From NCBI RefSeq assembly GCF_029893585.1, contig NZ_JARXYX010000029.1:62001-126000 (forward strand): a DNA stretch of 64,000 nt, written 5' to 3'. This DNA is from Streptomyces sp. LBL. GTDB taxonomy: Bacteria > Actinomycetota > Actinomycetes > Streptomycetales > Streptomycetaceae. The translations under genes were made by a program, and so were the position numbers. Below, piece after piece: positions 8,660 through 16,869 of this stretch. The first letter of the stretch is position 1. Each line of letters starts with the position of its first letter. The notes beneath the pieces were generated by a model. It saw nothing but the letters and a program-made list of their open reading frames with translations, made no database searches and was not told the origin of the DNA.

Positions 8660-9196
8660 ATGACCGAGGAAGAGTTCGACGTTTTCTACGCGACCGCGTT
8701 CCCCCGGCTGACCGGACAGCTCTACGCCTTCACCGGAGACCATGACGAGGCCCAGGACGTCGTTCAGGAAGCGTTCGTACGGGCCTGGGACCGGCGACAG
8801 CATTTCCTGTCGGACAGCGCTCCCGAGGCGTGGATCCGCACGGTGGCCATGCGGCTGGCGGTGAGCCGCTGGCGGCGCGCGAGGCGCTGGCTGGAACTCG
8901 TACGGCGCACTCCGCCGCCCGCCTCCACCCCGGGACCGGGTCCTGAGCACACCGCGCTCGTGGCCGCCCTGCGCGAACTGCCCCAGGCTCAGCGGATGGC
9001 GGTCGTACTGCACCATTTGTGCGACCTGAGTGTGGAGCAGGTAGCCTCCGAGACCGGCGCGCCCGTGGGAACGGTCAAGACGAGGCTGTCCCGGGGGCGG
9101 GCGGAGCTGGCGAAGCGTCTTGCGGGGGACGGGGCCGACGGGCCCGTCGACGGGGCCGCCGGGACGGTCCGGAAGGAGAGCCGCCGTGTCCGATGA
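8660..9196 (+). CDS. ECF RNA polymerase sigma factor (SigE/SigM family)
   Basis: A 178-residue ECF sigma factor of normal length. Region 2 contains FTGDHDEAQDVVQEAFVRAW, the -10 recognition and core-binding helix. Region 4 (about 105-160) contains LRELPQAQRMAVVLHHLCDLSVEQVASETG followed by VGTVKTRLSRGRAEL, the -35 HTH. The ATG at 8660 is chosen because homology begins at TEEEFDVFYA. The next gene starts inside its last codons, which points to coupled translation and a sigma/regulator pair. Confidence 0.9.
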   Translation: MTEEEFDVFYATAFPRLTGQLYAFTGDHDEAQDVVQEAFVRAWDRRQHFLSDSAPEAWIRTVAMRLAVSRWRRARRWLELVRRTPPPASTPGPGPEHTALVAALRELPQAQRMAVVLHHLCDLSVEQVASETGAPVGTVKTRLSRGRAELAKRLAGDGADGPVDGAAGTVRKESRRVR

Positions 9197-10154
9197 ACTT
9201 TCCGTCGCGCTACGCGAGTTGGCCGCCGCCCGGGCGACCGCTCCGATCGTCGGCGGCCCCGCGACACGTGTCCGGGCGATGCGCCGCAGGCGCCGCCGCC
9301 GTGCCGCCGCGGCCCTGGGTGCGGGGACCGCGGCCCTCGCGCTGCTGGGCTTCGCCCTGACCCTGCAGCTCGGCGAGGACCCGGACCACCCGGCCGGGCG
9401 CCGAACCTCCGCCGTGCCACCTTCGGTTTCCGCCTCGCGGTCGGCGGCCACCCCGATGCCCGTCCCCGGCACACTCGACCTGCCCGGGAGCGACCTCACG
9501 TTCGACGGTCGGGTGATGCGGATCCTCTCGAAAATCGACCTCCCCCCCGGGTCCACGAGCACGACCTCGATGACGGTGGTCGCGAAGCCGGTCCGGATGG
9601 CAGTGACCGTCGAGGTGCCCTCCAAAGGCTCCGCCGTGGTGGACGTCGCGCATGCGGTCGAGTTGCGCGACGGGGAGGGCGGCCCGCTCTACGTCGGAGC
9701 CCTCGCCCCCGACATCAGGTCCTTCGGGGACCACGACGCCAGAGGTGGCGTGATCGGCCTCAGTGCCGAGGACGCACAGTGGTTCTACGCCCGGATCCGC
9801 CTCGGCGCCAGCATCTCGGTGACGACCGGCAGCCCGCCGACAGTCACGCCGCCGACAGTCACCCCCTCGGCGCCCGACCCCTCGGCGCCCGACCTCTCGG
9901 CGCCCGACCTCTCGGCATCCGACCTCTCGGCATCCGACCTCTCGGCATCCGACCTCTCGGCATCCGACCTCTCGGCATCCGACCTCTCGGCACCCGCTGC
10001 CACAGCGTCTCCGGCCGACGAGGCACACGTCGCCGCCGCCAACGGCACCGCGTCCCCGGTGAAGGCGGGACACCCGGTGCGGCCGGACGGCGGCTGTGTC
10101 GTGGGGCGTCAGGGCTACCAGGTGAGGGCGTCCGCCGCGTTGTCCTGCCAGTAG
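9186..10154 (+). CDS. membrane-anchored protein downstream of ECF sigma factor (putative anti-sigma)
   Basis: 322 residues starting with GTG at 9186, overlapping the sigma gene end by 11 bases. The N-terminal cytoplasmic segment of about 30 residues (SDELSVALRELAAARATAP) is followed by a run of arginines and one membrane helix (about 40-60). The extracytoplasmic part then has a repetitive (SAxDL)n stretch near residues 230-270. Position and topology match membrane proteins encoded beside SigE-family factors. No zinc-binding anti-sigma motif (HxxxCxxC) is present. The 3' end overlaps the convergent secreted-protein gene by 40 bases. Anti-sigma function is an inference. Confidence 0.65.
   Translation: MSDELSVALRELAAARATAPIVGGPATRVRAMRRRRRRRAAAALGAGTAALALLGFALTLQLGEDPDHPAGRRTSAVPPSVSASRSAATPMPVPGTLDLPGSDLTFDGRVMRILSKIDLPPGSTSTTSMTVVAKPVRMAVTVEVPSKGSAVVDVAHAVELRDGEGGPLYVGALAPDIRSFGDHDARGGVIGLSAEDAQWFYARIRLGASISVTTGSPPTVTPPTVTPSAPDPSAPDLSAPDLSASDLSASDLSASDLSASDLSASDLSAPAATASPADEAHVAAANGTASPVKAGHPVRPDGGCVVGRQGYQVRASAALSCQ
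9865..9996 (+). repeat. 15-bp in-frame minisatellite
   Basis: About eight copies of a ctcggcatccgacct-like unit encode SAPDL/SASDL pentapeptides in the extracytoplasmic domain of the preceding gene. The five central copies are identical, which indicates recent expansion. Confidence 0.85.
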
Positions 10155-10660
10155 GTGACGGCGGCGGCGCTGTTGAAGAAGACACCGCCGTTCGGCAGGT
10201 TCAGGGTCTTCTCCTGGTCCATCGCGTTGCCCTTCTTGTCGGCGAGGAACACGCCCAGGGTCTTCTCCGTGCTGCCCCCTTCGCCGTCGGGGGAGTACGT
10301 CAGGATGCCCGCGTACGCCGACTGACCGGGCTCGAGCGTCACCACGGCCTGCGGCGTGCTCTCCTCGACCCACGCCATCACGGACTGGGCATCGGCGCCG
10401 GCCCTCAGGTAGGGGGCGCTGTAGGCGAAGCAGGGCTTGGTGCCCGTGTTGGTGGCCTTGAGCAGCAGGTGGTTGATCGGGCGGGCCGCCTCGGTGACGG
10501 TCAGCTTGGTGTTCGCCGTGGTGCAGGTGACGACCGAGGCCTCCTTCGTGGCGGCGGAGGCAGTCTGCCCGGCGGCCTGGACGCCGACGAGCGCGAGGGC
10601 GGCGGCGACAACCATGGAGGAGGCGGACGCGCGGGAGACGAAGCGAGTGGCGATACGCAT
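10115..10660 (-). CDS. secreted DUF4232-like protein
   Basis: 181 residues. A Sec signal peptide (MRIATRFVSRASASSMVVAA, cleavage after SASA near residue 36) is followed by a beta-rich domain. Its two cysteines (VVTCTTANTKL and KPCFAYS) and pattern resemble DUF4232, a small secreted domain of actinobacteria with unknown function. The Met at 10660 is preferred because it begins the signal peptide. It is transcribed towards, and overlaps, the anti-sigma-like gene. Confidence 0.75.
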   Translation of the reverse strand: MRIATRFVSRASASSMVVAAALALVGVQAAGQTASAATKEASVVTCTTANTKLTVTEAARPINHLLLKATNTGTKPCFAYSAPYLRAGADAQSVMAWVEESTPQAVVTLEPGQSAYAGILTYSPDGEGGSTEKTLGVFLADKKGNAMDQEKTLNLPNGGVFFNSAAAVTYWQDNAADALTW

Positions 10661-10968
10661 GAAGAGACTGCTTTCTCTGAACATCGGAAGGTGACCTTCC
10701 GGTTATGAACTGTGCGGTCGGTCGGCCTTGTCCCGGTCGTGCTGCGTGGCGTGCGGGTGGGCGCGCCGGAAGCGCGGGCCGTGACAGCGGAGTTGAGTGG
10801 GACCGATCACCGAGTCCGGCGAGGCGCCGTGCTTGGATGACCCGAGCCTGTGCCATGCGGCGTTCCATCCGCCATTCCATCGGGAATTTCGGAACGCCGG
10901 GACGCGCGAACCGACTCTCACCTGGAGAAACATGACCCTCCTGGGACGTCGAACGGAATGGAGGACTG
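10661..10968. other. divergent promoter region, no gene
   Basis: A 308-bp gap between divergent genes. It should contain promoters for both the secreted protein and the HTH membrane protein. I see no unambiguous operator. The inverted element gaccttccggtt/ggaaggtgac at 10685-10705 could affect the minus-strand leader. Confidence 0.35.
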
Positions 10969-12528
10969 GTGGAGGCGGCTGAAGAGATCGCGGATTTCGC
11001 GGCGTTGCTGTGCGAGTTGAAGCAGCGATCCGGGCTGAGCTACGAAGCTCTGGCGAAACGGGCGCACATGAGCACCACGACGCTGCACCGGTACTGCAAG
11101 GGGGAAGGAGTACCGGGCGACAACGCGGCCGTCGCCCGCTTCGCCCGGGTGTGCAGGGCGACCCCCGAGGAACTGGTCGAGTTACACCGGCGCTGGGTCC
11201 TGGCGGACGCGGCACGGGAACGCGCCCGGCGGGCCGCAGCGGATTCGGAACCGGACTCCGCGGACCGGGCCGGAGCGTCCACGTCCGTCGCAGGCCCGGA
11301 GCCACGCGCGGCGCAGTCCCGCACGGACCAACCCCAGCCGGAGGCCGCGTCGGACCCCCGGCCCGCATCCGCGCTGCCGCCCGCACCCGCGCTGCCGCCC
11401 GCACCCGCGCCGCAGACCGCACCCGCGCCGCAGACCGCACCCGCGTCGCAGACCGCACCCGCGTCGCAGACCGCGTCCGCGACTGCGCCCACATCCATGA
11501 GCGACCCCGGGAACCCTCCCGGGTCCGTCACCGAACCGTCGCCCGAGGCGGCTGTCCTCGCTCGCCGCACGCCGACGCTCATCCGGACAACTCGCAGGCG
11601 GTGGGCCCTGATCGCGGCGAGCACCGCCGCCGCCGTCGCCGTGACCACCGCGCTCACGCTCGACCTGAAGGGCAGGGCCACGGACCTGGCGGGGAACGGC
11701 CGGCCGACCGACACCGCGACCTCCTCCGGACAGCAGTCCTCCGCCAGGTCCGCCTCCTCCGTCCCCTCCACGACGCCCCCACCGGCGTCCGTGTCCCCCT
11801 CCGTGCGTCCGAGTCTCTCCCTGTCTCGGGTTCCGGCCCCGGCCCCGTCCTCCCGAACGACCGACGACGCCACCCCGTCGGCCCGCAGCACTGACACGGG
11901 CCGTGCCCAGGACGGCGACGCGGTCCCGCTGACGGTGAGCACCCGCACCTATGCCTGGGAAGACCCACAGTGCGAGGGGAAGTACCTGATCAACCGGCCT
12001 CCCGGTGAAGTCTCGCCGCCGGTGATGGGGCAGGACGTGCCGGGCTGGGTGAAGGCGCACGGCGCCATCGCCGCCGACGGGCAGCGGGTGGCGCTGACCG
12101 TTCAGGGCACCGGGGACGAAACCGTCGTCATCGAGTCCCTGCACGTCCGTGTGGTCGACGAGAGCGCGCCCCCGGCCTGGAACGCGTACGCGGGGTCGTC
12201 GGGTTGCGGCGGAGGTGTGGAGACGAGGTCGTTCGGCACCAACCTCGACGCCGGTCACCCCACCATCGTGCCGAAGGCCGGCCAGCGCGGTGTCCCCTAC
12301 AAGGTCAGCCAGTCCGATCCCGAGGTGCTGTACATCACCGCCCATGCCAGTGCCCACGATGTGAAGTGGTACGTGGAGCTGCAGTGGTCCAGCGGCGGCC
12401 GTCAGGGAACCATACGGATCGACGACCACGGAACCCCGTTCCGCACCAGCGGCAGCCAGGGTCGCCCCCTCTACCAGTACCTGCTCGGAGGCACCGAATG
12501 GTTGCGCGTGGCGGAGAACACCGTCTAA
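10969..12528 (+). CDS. XRE-type HTH protein with transmembrane helix and extracytoplasmic domain
   Basis: 519 residues, GTG start. An N-terminal helix-turn-helix (about 8-65: SGLSYEALAKRAHMSTTTLHRYCKG) is of the type common in Streptomyces regulators. A low-complexity Pro/Ala linker with PAPQTA repeats follows, then one membrane helix (about 204-222), a Ser/Thr-rich spacer, and a C-terminal secreted domain (about 320-519) with Cys pairs (DPQCEGKYLI, SSGCGGGVETRSFG). The layout suggests a one-component transmembrane sensor, or a peptidoglycan- or ligand-binding output. The ligand is unknown. No operon partner is evident. Confidence 0.8.
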   Translation: MEAAEEIADFAALLCELKQRSGLSYEALAKRAHMSTTTLHRYCKGEGVPGDNAAVARFARVCRATPEELVELHRRWVLADAARERARRAAADSEPDSADRAGASTSVAGPEPRAAQSRTDQPQPEAASDPRPASALPPAPALPPAPAPQTAPAPQTAPASQTAPASQTASATAPTSMSDPGNPPGSVTEPSPEAAVLARRTPTLIRTTRRRWALIAASTAAAVAVTTALTLDLKGRATDLAGNGRPTDTATSSGQQSSARSASSVPSTTPPPASVSPSVRPSLSLSRVPAPAPSSRTTDDATPSARSTDTGRAQDGDAVPLTVSTRTYAWEDPQCEGKYLINRPPGEVSPPVMGQDVPGWVKAHGAIAADGQRVALTVQGTGDETVVIESLHVRVVDESAPPAWNAYAGSSGCGGGVETRSFGTNLDAGHPTIVPKAGQRGVPYKVSQSDPEVLYITAHASAHDVKWYVELQWSSGGRQGTIRIDDHGTPFRTSGSQGRPLYQYLLGGTEWLRVAENTV

Positions 12529-12550
12529 AGGTACGAATGCATCAGAGGAT

Positions 12551-12700
12551 CACAAACAAGCCCCAGGTGGCGGCGGGCCTGACCTGCGGCGGAGGGGCGC
12601 AGGCGCTGGGTGGACGCGGGATGGGCTCCGGCTCCCCGCTGTTCACCGTGGTTCCCCGTACGACCTGGCACGCATCTGGCGCAGGCCTCATCGCGAAGGC
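12551..12700. repeat. probable decayed attachment site with integrase-arm-like repeats
   Basis: acaaacaagccccagg...gacctgcgg resembles the terminator hairpin that flanks each tRNA-Gly attachment copy. It is followed, as at 15.4 and 41.3 kb, by ttccccg words and the pair acctggcacg/catctggcgc (about 12650-12690). No tRNA-derived sequence survives here. It would split unit A into two sub-units. The match is imperfect, so confidence is modest. Confidence 0.45.
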
Positions 12701-12853
12701 GGCTTCGCCACATGGCTCAAGGTGACAAGCCCGACATCCAGCACGCCTGGCGGTCATCACCCTCGCGGGGACGAACGGTGCTGACCGCGCACCGATTCCC
12801 ATAGTGGATAAAAATGGTAGAAACACATACGCCAAATCTGCGGAGGCGTGGCG

Positions 12854-14002
12854 ATGCGCGGCAACGCCGAGAACGACGAGGGCTCCGTCGAGGAGTACGA
12901 CGACGAGCACGGTGACGAAGTCGACGCTGAGGACAGTGACGAGTACGCCGACCTCGAGGATGACGGCGAGGAGTCGGCATCGTACGAAGAGGAGCCGGTG
13001 CCCTACGACGAGGAGGACGCAGCCGGTGCGAACCCTGACGTCTTCCTCGACGTTCCGATCCTGAAGGTCGACGAGATCGACCTGGACGTCGAGGACCTGC
13101 GGGCGCATGTCTCGCTGCAGGCCGAGGTGCTGGATCTGCTCAAACTGAATGTGGGCGCCGACGTCACACTCGGCCGGGTGCACCTGGGCATCTCGGGCGT
13201 CGAGGCACAGGCTCAGCTCAAGGTGCGTCTCCACCACGTCGCACAGATCATCGACCGAGTGCTCACCACGCTCGACCGCAACCCGGAGATCCTGCATGAA
13301 CTGGCGCGTGGAATCGGGTCCGCCGTGCAGGACGTCGGCGGCGGAGCCCGCCAGGCCGTGGGGGAGCTGGGTACGGGTGCCGGAAAGGCCGTCCAGGAGG
13401 TCGGCCAGGGCGCGGGGACCGCCGTACGGGATGTGGGGCAGGGCGCCGGAGCTGCCGTACAGGACGTGGGCCGGGGCGTCGGGTCCGTGGCGCAGGATGT
13501 GGGGCAGGGAGCCGGGAGGGCCGTCCAGGAGGTCGGCCAGGGCGCGGGGACCGCCGTACGGGATGTGGGGCAGGGTGCCGGAAAGGCCGTTCAGGACGTG
13601 GGCGGTGGTGCCGGGCGTGCGGTGGAGGGCGTCGGACATGAGACGAGCCGGACCGTCGGAAGCGCCGGAGAGGCGGTGGGCCGCACCGCCGGGAGCGTGG
13701 CCGGACAGGCCGCGGGAGAGACGGAAGCGGCGGGGGACACGGCACGGGACGGCGGCCACGCCGTTGCGGACGCTGCCGAGACGGCGAACGCCACCGGGGA
13801 AGGGGCCGAGCCGGCCGAGCCGCGTGCGGTGCGCAAGGGCGCGAAGGGCGCGAAGGGCGCGAAGGGCGCGAAGGGAGAGCGGAGTCGAGCCGGCCGGAGC
13901 CAAGGCGGCACCCGCACGCGCCGGGTGCGCGGAGAGGACGGGAAGCTGCCACCAAGGTCCAGTCGCCTTCACGTCGGCAGGGGGTCGGAGGAGCCGCCCT
14001 GA
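12854..14002 (+). CDS. repeat-rich protein: acidic head, conserved core, AVQDVGQGAG repeat region
   Basis: 382 residues, unrecognised by function. Residues 1-60 are almost wholly Asp/Glu/Tyr. Residues 65-160 form a conserved-looking helical core (DVFLDVPILKVDEIDLDVED, then LQAEVLDLLKLNVGADVTLG). Residues 160-260 hold about nine 11-residue repeats of the AVQDVGQGAGR type, predicted amphipathic and LEA- or apolipoprotein-like. The C-terminus has a run of GAK repeats and is very basic. The ATG at 12854 is preferred over the GTG six bases upstream. The opposite charges of the two ends and the amphipathic repeats suggest a surface-binding or scaffolding protein; this is inference. Confidence 0.7.
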   Translation: MRGNAENDEGSVEEYDDEHGDEVDAEDSDEYADLEDDGEESASYEEEPVPYDEEDAAGANPDVFLDVPILKVDEIDLDVEDLRAHVSLQAEVLDLLKLNVGADVTLGRVHLGISGVEAQAQLKVRLHHVAQIIDRVLTTLDRNPEILHELARGIGSAVQDVGGGARQAVGELGTGAGKAVQEVGQGAGTAVRDVGQGAGAAVQDVGRGVGSVAQDVGQGAGRAVQEVGQGAGTAVRDVGQGAGKAVQDVGGGAGRAVEGVGHETSRTVGSAGEAVGRTAGSVAGQAAGETEAAGDTARDGGHAVADAAETANATGEGAEPAEPRAVRKGAKGAKGAKGAKGERSRAGRSQGGTRTRRVRGEDGKLPPRSSRLHVGRGSEEPP

Positions 14003-14029
14003 ACGCGAGGCACGGGAGTCGGGAGCCCG

Positions 14030-14278
14030 GTGGGGGACATCTCGTTCCGGTCGACGGTCCACGCCGAACGTCTCCGCTTCACGCAGGGACCCCAGACAGC
14101 CGTCCGCTTCCCCGGCACCGGGAAACGGGAGTCGACGAGCCACAGCGATCGCACCCACCTACCGGACCCGGTCGTCCCCGGTCAGGACTACCAGGACGTC
14201 ACCGCCGCCTACCGCCTTGCGACCAGAACGCGCTCCCGCTTGGTGAGGTTCTTCGGCGTCGGGCGTCCGCTGGCGTGA
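14030..14278 (+). CDS. small hypothetical protein
   Basis: 82 residues from a GTG, 27 bases after the repeat-rich protein gene and in the same direction. The sequence GDISFRSTVHAERLRF looks like the conserved start of a small actinobacterial protein. No known domain or membrane helix is seen. The C-terminus may have been altered by the nearby junction. Confidence 0.45.
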   Translation: MGDISFRSTVHAERLRFTQGPQTAVRFPGTGKRESTSHSDRTHLPDPVVPGQDYQDVTAAYRLATRTRSRLVRFFGVGRPLA

Positions 14279-14326
14279 GCCCAGGCGTCTGACCGGGTAT
14301 GGATGAGGCGTGCCGGATACATCAAT

Positions 14327-14356
14327 CCGGTACATGGACTACTCTTGGTACATGTC
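14327..14356. promoter_or_regulatory. candidate VapB operator
   Basis: Two direct copies of ggtacatg, 18 bases apart, overlap the start of the antitoxin gene, next to the inverted pair ccggat/atccgg. Ribbon-helix-helix antitoxins usually bind such paired boxes at their own promoter. Confidence 0.5.
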
Positions 14357-14618
14357 CATGAAGCGCACGAACGTCTACGCGGACCCCGAGGACCTGGCGA
14401 TCATCAAGGAGGCCGCCAAGCGCCGGGGTATAAGCGAGGCCGAGATCATCCGCCAGGGCATCCACCTTGCAGCCATGGCGAACCGGGTCTGGGACGAGCC
14501 ACTGTTCTCACGCACCTTCGAGGGGCCGGGGCGCACGCTGCCCAGGTCGGAGGTCCGCGACACGGTCGCCGAGGCCGTCCGGCGTGAGACCGGCTCGGGT
14601 TCCGGATCCGCCGCGTGA
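14352..14618 (+). CDS. vapB: ribbon-helix-helix antitoxin, VapB-like
   Basis: 88 residues (ATG at 14352; a second ATG at 14358 is equally possible). The N-terminus KRTNVYADPEDLAIIKEAAK gives the RHH DNA-binding fold, followed by GISEAEIIRQGIHLA. The C-terminal tail would wrap the toxin. The stop codon overlaps the start of the PIN-domain toxin gene (gtga). The pair would act as an addiction module that stabilises this unit. Confidence 0.85.
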   Translation: MSMKRTNVYADPEDLAIIKEAAKRRGISEAEIIRQGIHLAAMANRVWDEPLFSRTFEGPGRTLPRSEVRDTVAEAVRRETGSGSGSAA

Positions 14619-15058
14619 TCATTGTCATCGCCGATACGTCCGGCCTTCTGGCAGCGCTGGACTCGGCTCATCCAGAACATGGGGCGGCGAACGAGGCGAT
14701 CATGGCGGCGGGCCTGCTGGTCATGTCTCCGCTCCTGTTGGCCGAACTGGATCACGTGGCGACGCGTGAGCTCGGCAGGGCGGCTGCCCTAGGCGCGGTC
14801 GACGACCTGCGGCGCTGGATGAGCCGGGGTCGTGTCGTCCTGCCGGAGATCACGGAAGACCACCTGGGCGCAGCCCAGTCCGTCCGTGTCCGTTACCGCG
14901 CGCTGGACCTCGACCTCGCCGACGCGGTGAACGTGGCGCTTGCCGCCGACTACGACACGGACGCGATTCTCACCCTGGACCGACGAGACTTCCGGGCCGT
15001 ACGCCCGCTGGGCCGTTACAAGGCGTTCCGTGTACTCCCCGACGACCTCCCGCTCTGA
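14615..15058 (+). CDS. vapC: PIN-domain ribonuclease toxin, VapC-like
   Basis: 147 residues starting with GTG inside the antitoxin stop. PIN motifs are visible: IADTSGLLAAL with Asp7; the conserved Glu of LLLAELDH; the acidic LDLADAVNVALA; and ILTLDRRDFRAV near residue 117. Together these supply the metal-binding acidic tetrad of VapC ribonucleases, which cleave tRNA or rRNA. It lies 260 bases from the attachment site at 15.35 kb, a frequent position for stabilising modules on integrated elements. Confidence 0.9.
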   Translation: MIIVIADTSGLLAALDSAHPEHGAANEAIMAAGLLVMSPLLLAELDHVATRELGRAAALGAVDDLRRWMSRGRVVLPEITEDHLGAAQSVRVRYRALDLDLADAVNVALAADYDTDAILTLDRRDFRAVRPLGRYKAFRVLPDDLPL

Positions 15059-15320
15059 CGCAGGACCCAAAGCGGTCAAGTGCCTGCTTCCACAAGGGGT
15101 TTGGGCGCCGCCCACGACGAAGACATGCAGGACGGGTGTCCGCCATCGCCCAGGAACAGCGGGCTGAGGGCTCGCCTCCGGCTCATCTACGTGAAAGTGC
15201 AGGTCAGCGCCACGCTGCGACGTGATGGGGGCGCCCTCTCAAGGCGCGCGTGCCCGCTGCGTGCCCCATCTCGGGGTACAGGAGTACTCGCAAAACGCAG
15301 CAAAGGCTTCCCAATGAAAC

Positions 15321-15397
15321 AGCCCCAGGCCGCTGACCTGGGGCTTCAAAAAGAGCGGGTGACGAGAATCGAACTCGCACTCTCAGCTTGGGAAGCT
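15321..15397. repeat. attachment-site copy 1 (tRNA-Gly 3' half plus terminator hairpin)
   Basis: The hairpin agccccaggccgctgacctggggct (15321-15345) is followed by the 43-base sequence 15355-15397, identical to the tRNA-Gly gene from its acceptor 3' strand through the anticodon loop (ends gcttgggaagct). The tRNA 5' half is absent, so it cannot fold as a tRNA. It is a direct repeat of 23885-23927, 38516-38558 and 55170-55212, and so marks a boundary between integrated units. Confidence 0.95.
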
Positions 15398-15464
15398 CGG
15401 GTTCTTTGGCGGTAGTTGCTGCTCTGACCTCCGGCGAAGCTGCTGTGAGACGTGGCGAGCCGAC

Positions 15465-15525
15465 TCGTGTTCCCCGCCATTCCCCGTGGTCCCCCGCACG
15501 ACCTGGCACGGATCTGGCACGACCT
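15465..15525. repeat. integrase-arm-like repeat pair next to attachment copy 1
   Basis: Two ttccccg words precede the direct repeats acctggcacg and atctggcacg. The same arrangement occurs at 12.65, 38.65 and 41.4 kb and, diverged, at 24.03 and 55.09 kb, always within about 60-160 bases of an attachment copy. These are likely arm-type binding sites of the element's tyrosine recombinase. Confidence 0.6.
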
Positions 15526-15592
15526 CTTCGTCCCGAACTACGGGCAGGTAGGTCGCTGAGGTTTGCAGGCCCGCTCAGTTGGCCTCTGGTGG

Positions 15593-15805
15593 CTATAGGC
15601 GTTCGCTGATGGTCGGGGTGGTTGCGGTACACCGTTGCTGTACCGCTCCCGCGCAGAGAGCCGTCATCAGCTCTAGAACATTGACGAAGGTGGTCGCCAC
15701 GTCAGCGACCGCATGCCAGGTGATCACTACGACCACGACAACTGTGACGCCCCAAGGCCTCAAGTTGGGGTTTGACAAGCTCCATGGTGTAGGGGACAGA
15801 CTCAT
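15593..15805 (-). CDS. small membrane protein, possible transfer-gene remnant
   Basis: A 70-residue frame with one strong membrane helix (WGVTVVVVVVITWHAVADV). No family is recognised. Small single-helix proteins are common in the spread region of Streptomyces integrative elements, but nothing here proves that origin. Upstream on the same strand, disconnected hydrophobic fragments (YSGILYGLGGIGIYRFA at about 15900) suggest decayed coding DNA. Confidence 0.35.
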   Translation of the reverse strand: MSLSPTPWSLSNPNLRPWGVTVVVVVVITWHAVADVATTFVNVLELMTALCAGAVQQRCTATTPTISERL

Positions 15806-16108
15806 TCCTGGACCTCCAAAGGGTTCGTGCCCGCCTCGTCGCCTCGCCGGGAAGCCTGTGCGACTGGGCGGGTTTTCCGTGCCCTCAGGGTGGCGCATGT
15901 GGTTCGTCGACGCGAACCTGTAGATCCCGATACCGCCCAGGCCGTACAGAATGCCTGAGTAGCCGGCGTGTCGACGACGGCCCCAGCCACGGGGCATCTC
16001 CCCCGGTAGCGAGGTAGCCCGCGGGGAACCGTCGCCGCGATCCGGCCTTCTCGGTAACACAAAGCGTCGTTGGCCTGGTGTGCGGCAATCCCCGCTGTTC
16101 CTAGGCAA

Positions 16109-16149
16109 GTGCCCCCGGCAGGATTCGAACCTGCGACACCCGCTTTAGG
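16109..16149 (-). repeat. 3' fragment of a second tRNA gene (tRNA-Arg(CCU)-like attachment relic)
   Basis: Read on the minus strand, cctaaagcgggtg, cgcaggttcgaatcctgc and gggggcac form part of an anticodon loop, a perfect T-arm and a 3' acceptor strand. No 5' half follows. The sequence looks like the end of a Streptomyces tRNA-Arg(CCU), though isotype cannot be fixed from a fragment. It abuts an AT-rich relic, so it probably is the attachment scar of a different element class. Confidence 0.75.
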
Positions 16150-16156
16150 CTCCGTC

Positions 16157-16512
16157 ATGCTGGACTATACAGAAGACGACGACGAAGAGATTGCCATGAT
16201 GCTGCTACAGGAAATAGGTAACGAGGGTTTCGAGCCTATTCTGATCGCAAACAAAGAGCGCAGAACGTGGCAATCTGAAGGGGTATTTCCTGCGCATCAG
16301 CTGCTTGGTGAACTCCCAGCGTCCCGCGACGAAGACTCTTACCATAGAGGCGTCCGCTCCATCGAAGAGTTCGCGCTAGCTCACGAGTATGCCCACCACC
16401 TTCTAGGTTACACGAATGACGAATACCCGAGATCGCACTACATTAACGGAAGACTGGATCGCGAACTCGTCGAACTGGGGGTTGATCTAACCGTCTACGA
16501 TGTCAACGCGAT
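16157..16512 (+). pseudogene. truncated ImmA/IrrE-like zinc metallopeptidase relic
   Basis: About 118 residues with the zinc motif FALAHEYAHHLLG (HExxH pattern) preceded by an acidic N-terminus (DYTEDDDEEIAMM). ImmA/IrrE peptidases of this type cleave repressors on integrative elements. Base composition is much lower in G+C than the surroundings and codon use is not Streptomyces-like. The frame loses meaning at about 16512, where high-GC sequence of a different gene begins. The 3' part has been lost at a recombination junction. Confidence 0.6.
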
Positions 16513-16869
16513 GCAGATAGTGCCTCGTCGGGGGTGCCCGCGGTCGCCGACGAGAGCGGCCCGCAGCTGCGTCGGCGGAGGCTCGGGGGCGACGACCTCG
16601 GAGCCCCAGCGGCCGAGCCGTTCGCGCTCCTGTCCGGCCAGGGAGTGCAGGGCGCGCAGCACGACGGGCACCATGAGCAGCCCCACGCCGACCAGGCTCG
16701 TCACGGCGGTGACGGCCAGCCAGAGCAGCACGAGAACGGCCAGGAACGCGGTATTGAGTCCGGATGCGAGCTGCGCGATCGCGATGCCGGTGGCGCTCAG
16801 GGCCCGTACGACGTTGTCCTTGAGCCCCGTACTCCGCTCACCGGCCGCGGCGTCCTGGTGGATGGCCAT
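16513..16869 (-). pseudogene. sensor-domain histidine kinase, N-terminal fragment
   Basis: About 118 residues from an ATG at 16869. Two hydrophobic stretches (FLAVLVLLWLAVTAVTSLVG, then LLMVPVVLRALHSLAG) match the N-terminal putative-sensor domain of actinobacterial NarL-type histidine kinases. No kinase domain follows: the reading frame runs into the junction with the AT-rich relic. In intact loci this kinase lies beside an ABC exporter, as the truncated neighbour at 17280 also suggests. Confidence 0.65.

Noticed and set aside
12551..12700. Treating the 12.55-kb site as a certain attachment copy
   Set aside because: It has a hairpin-like remnant and arm words but no tRNA-derived bases, so it is listed only at moderate confidence.
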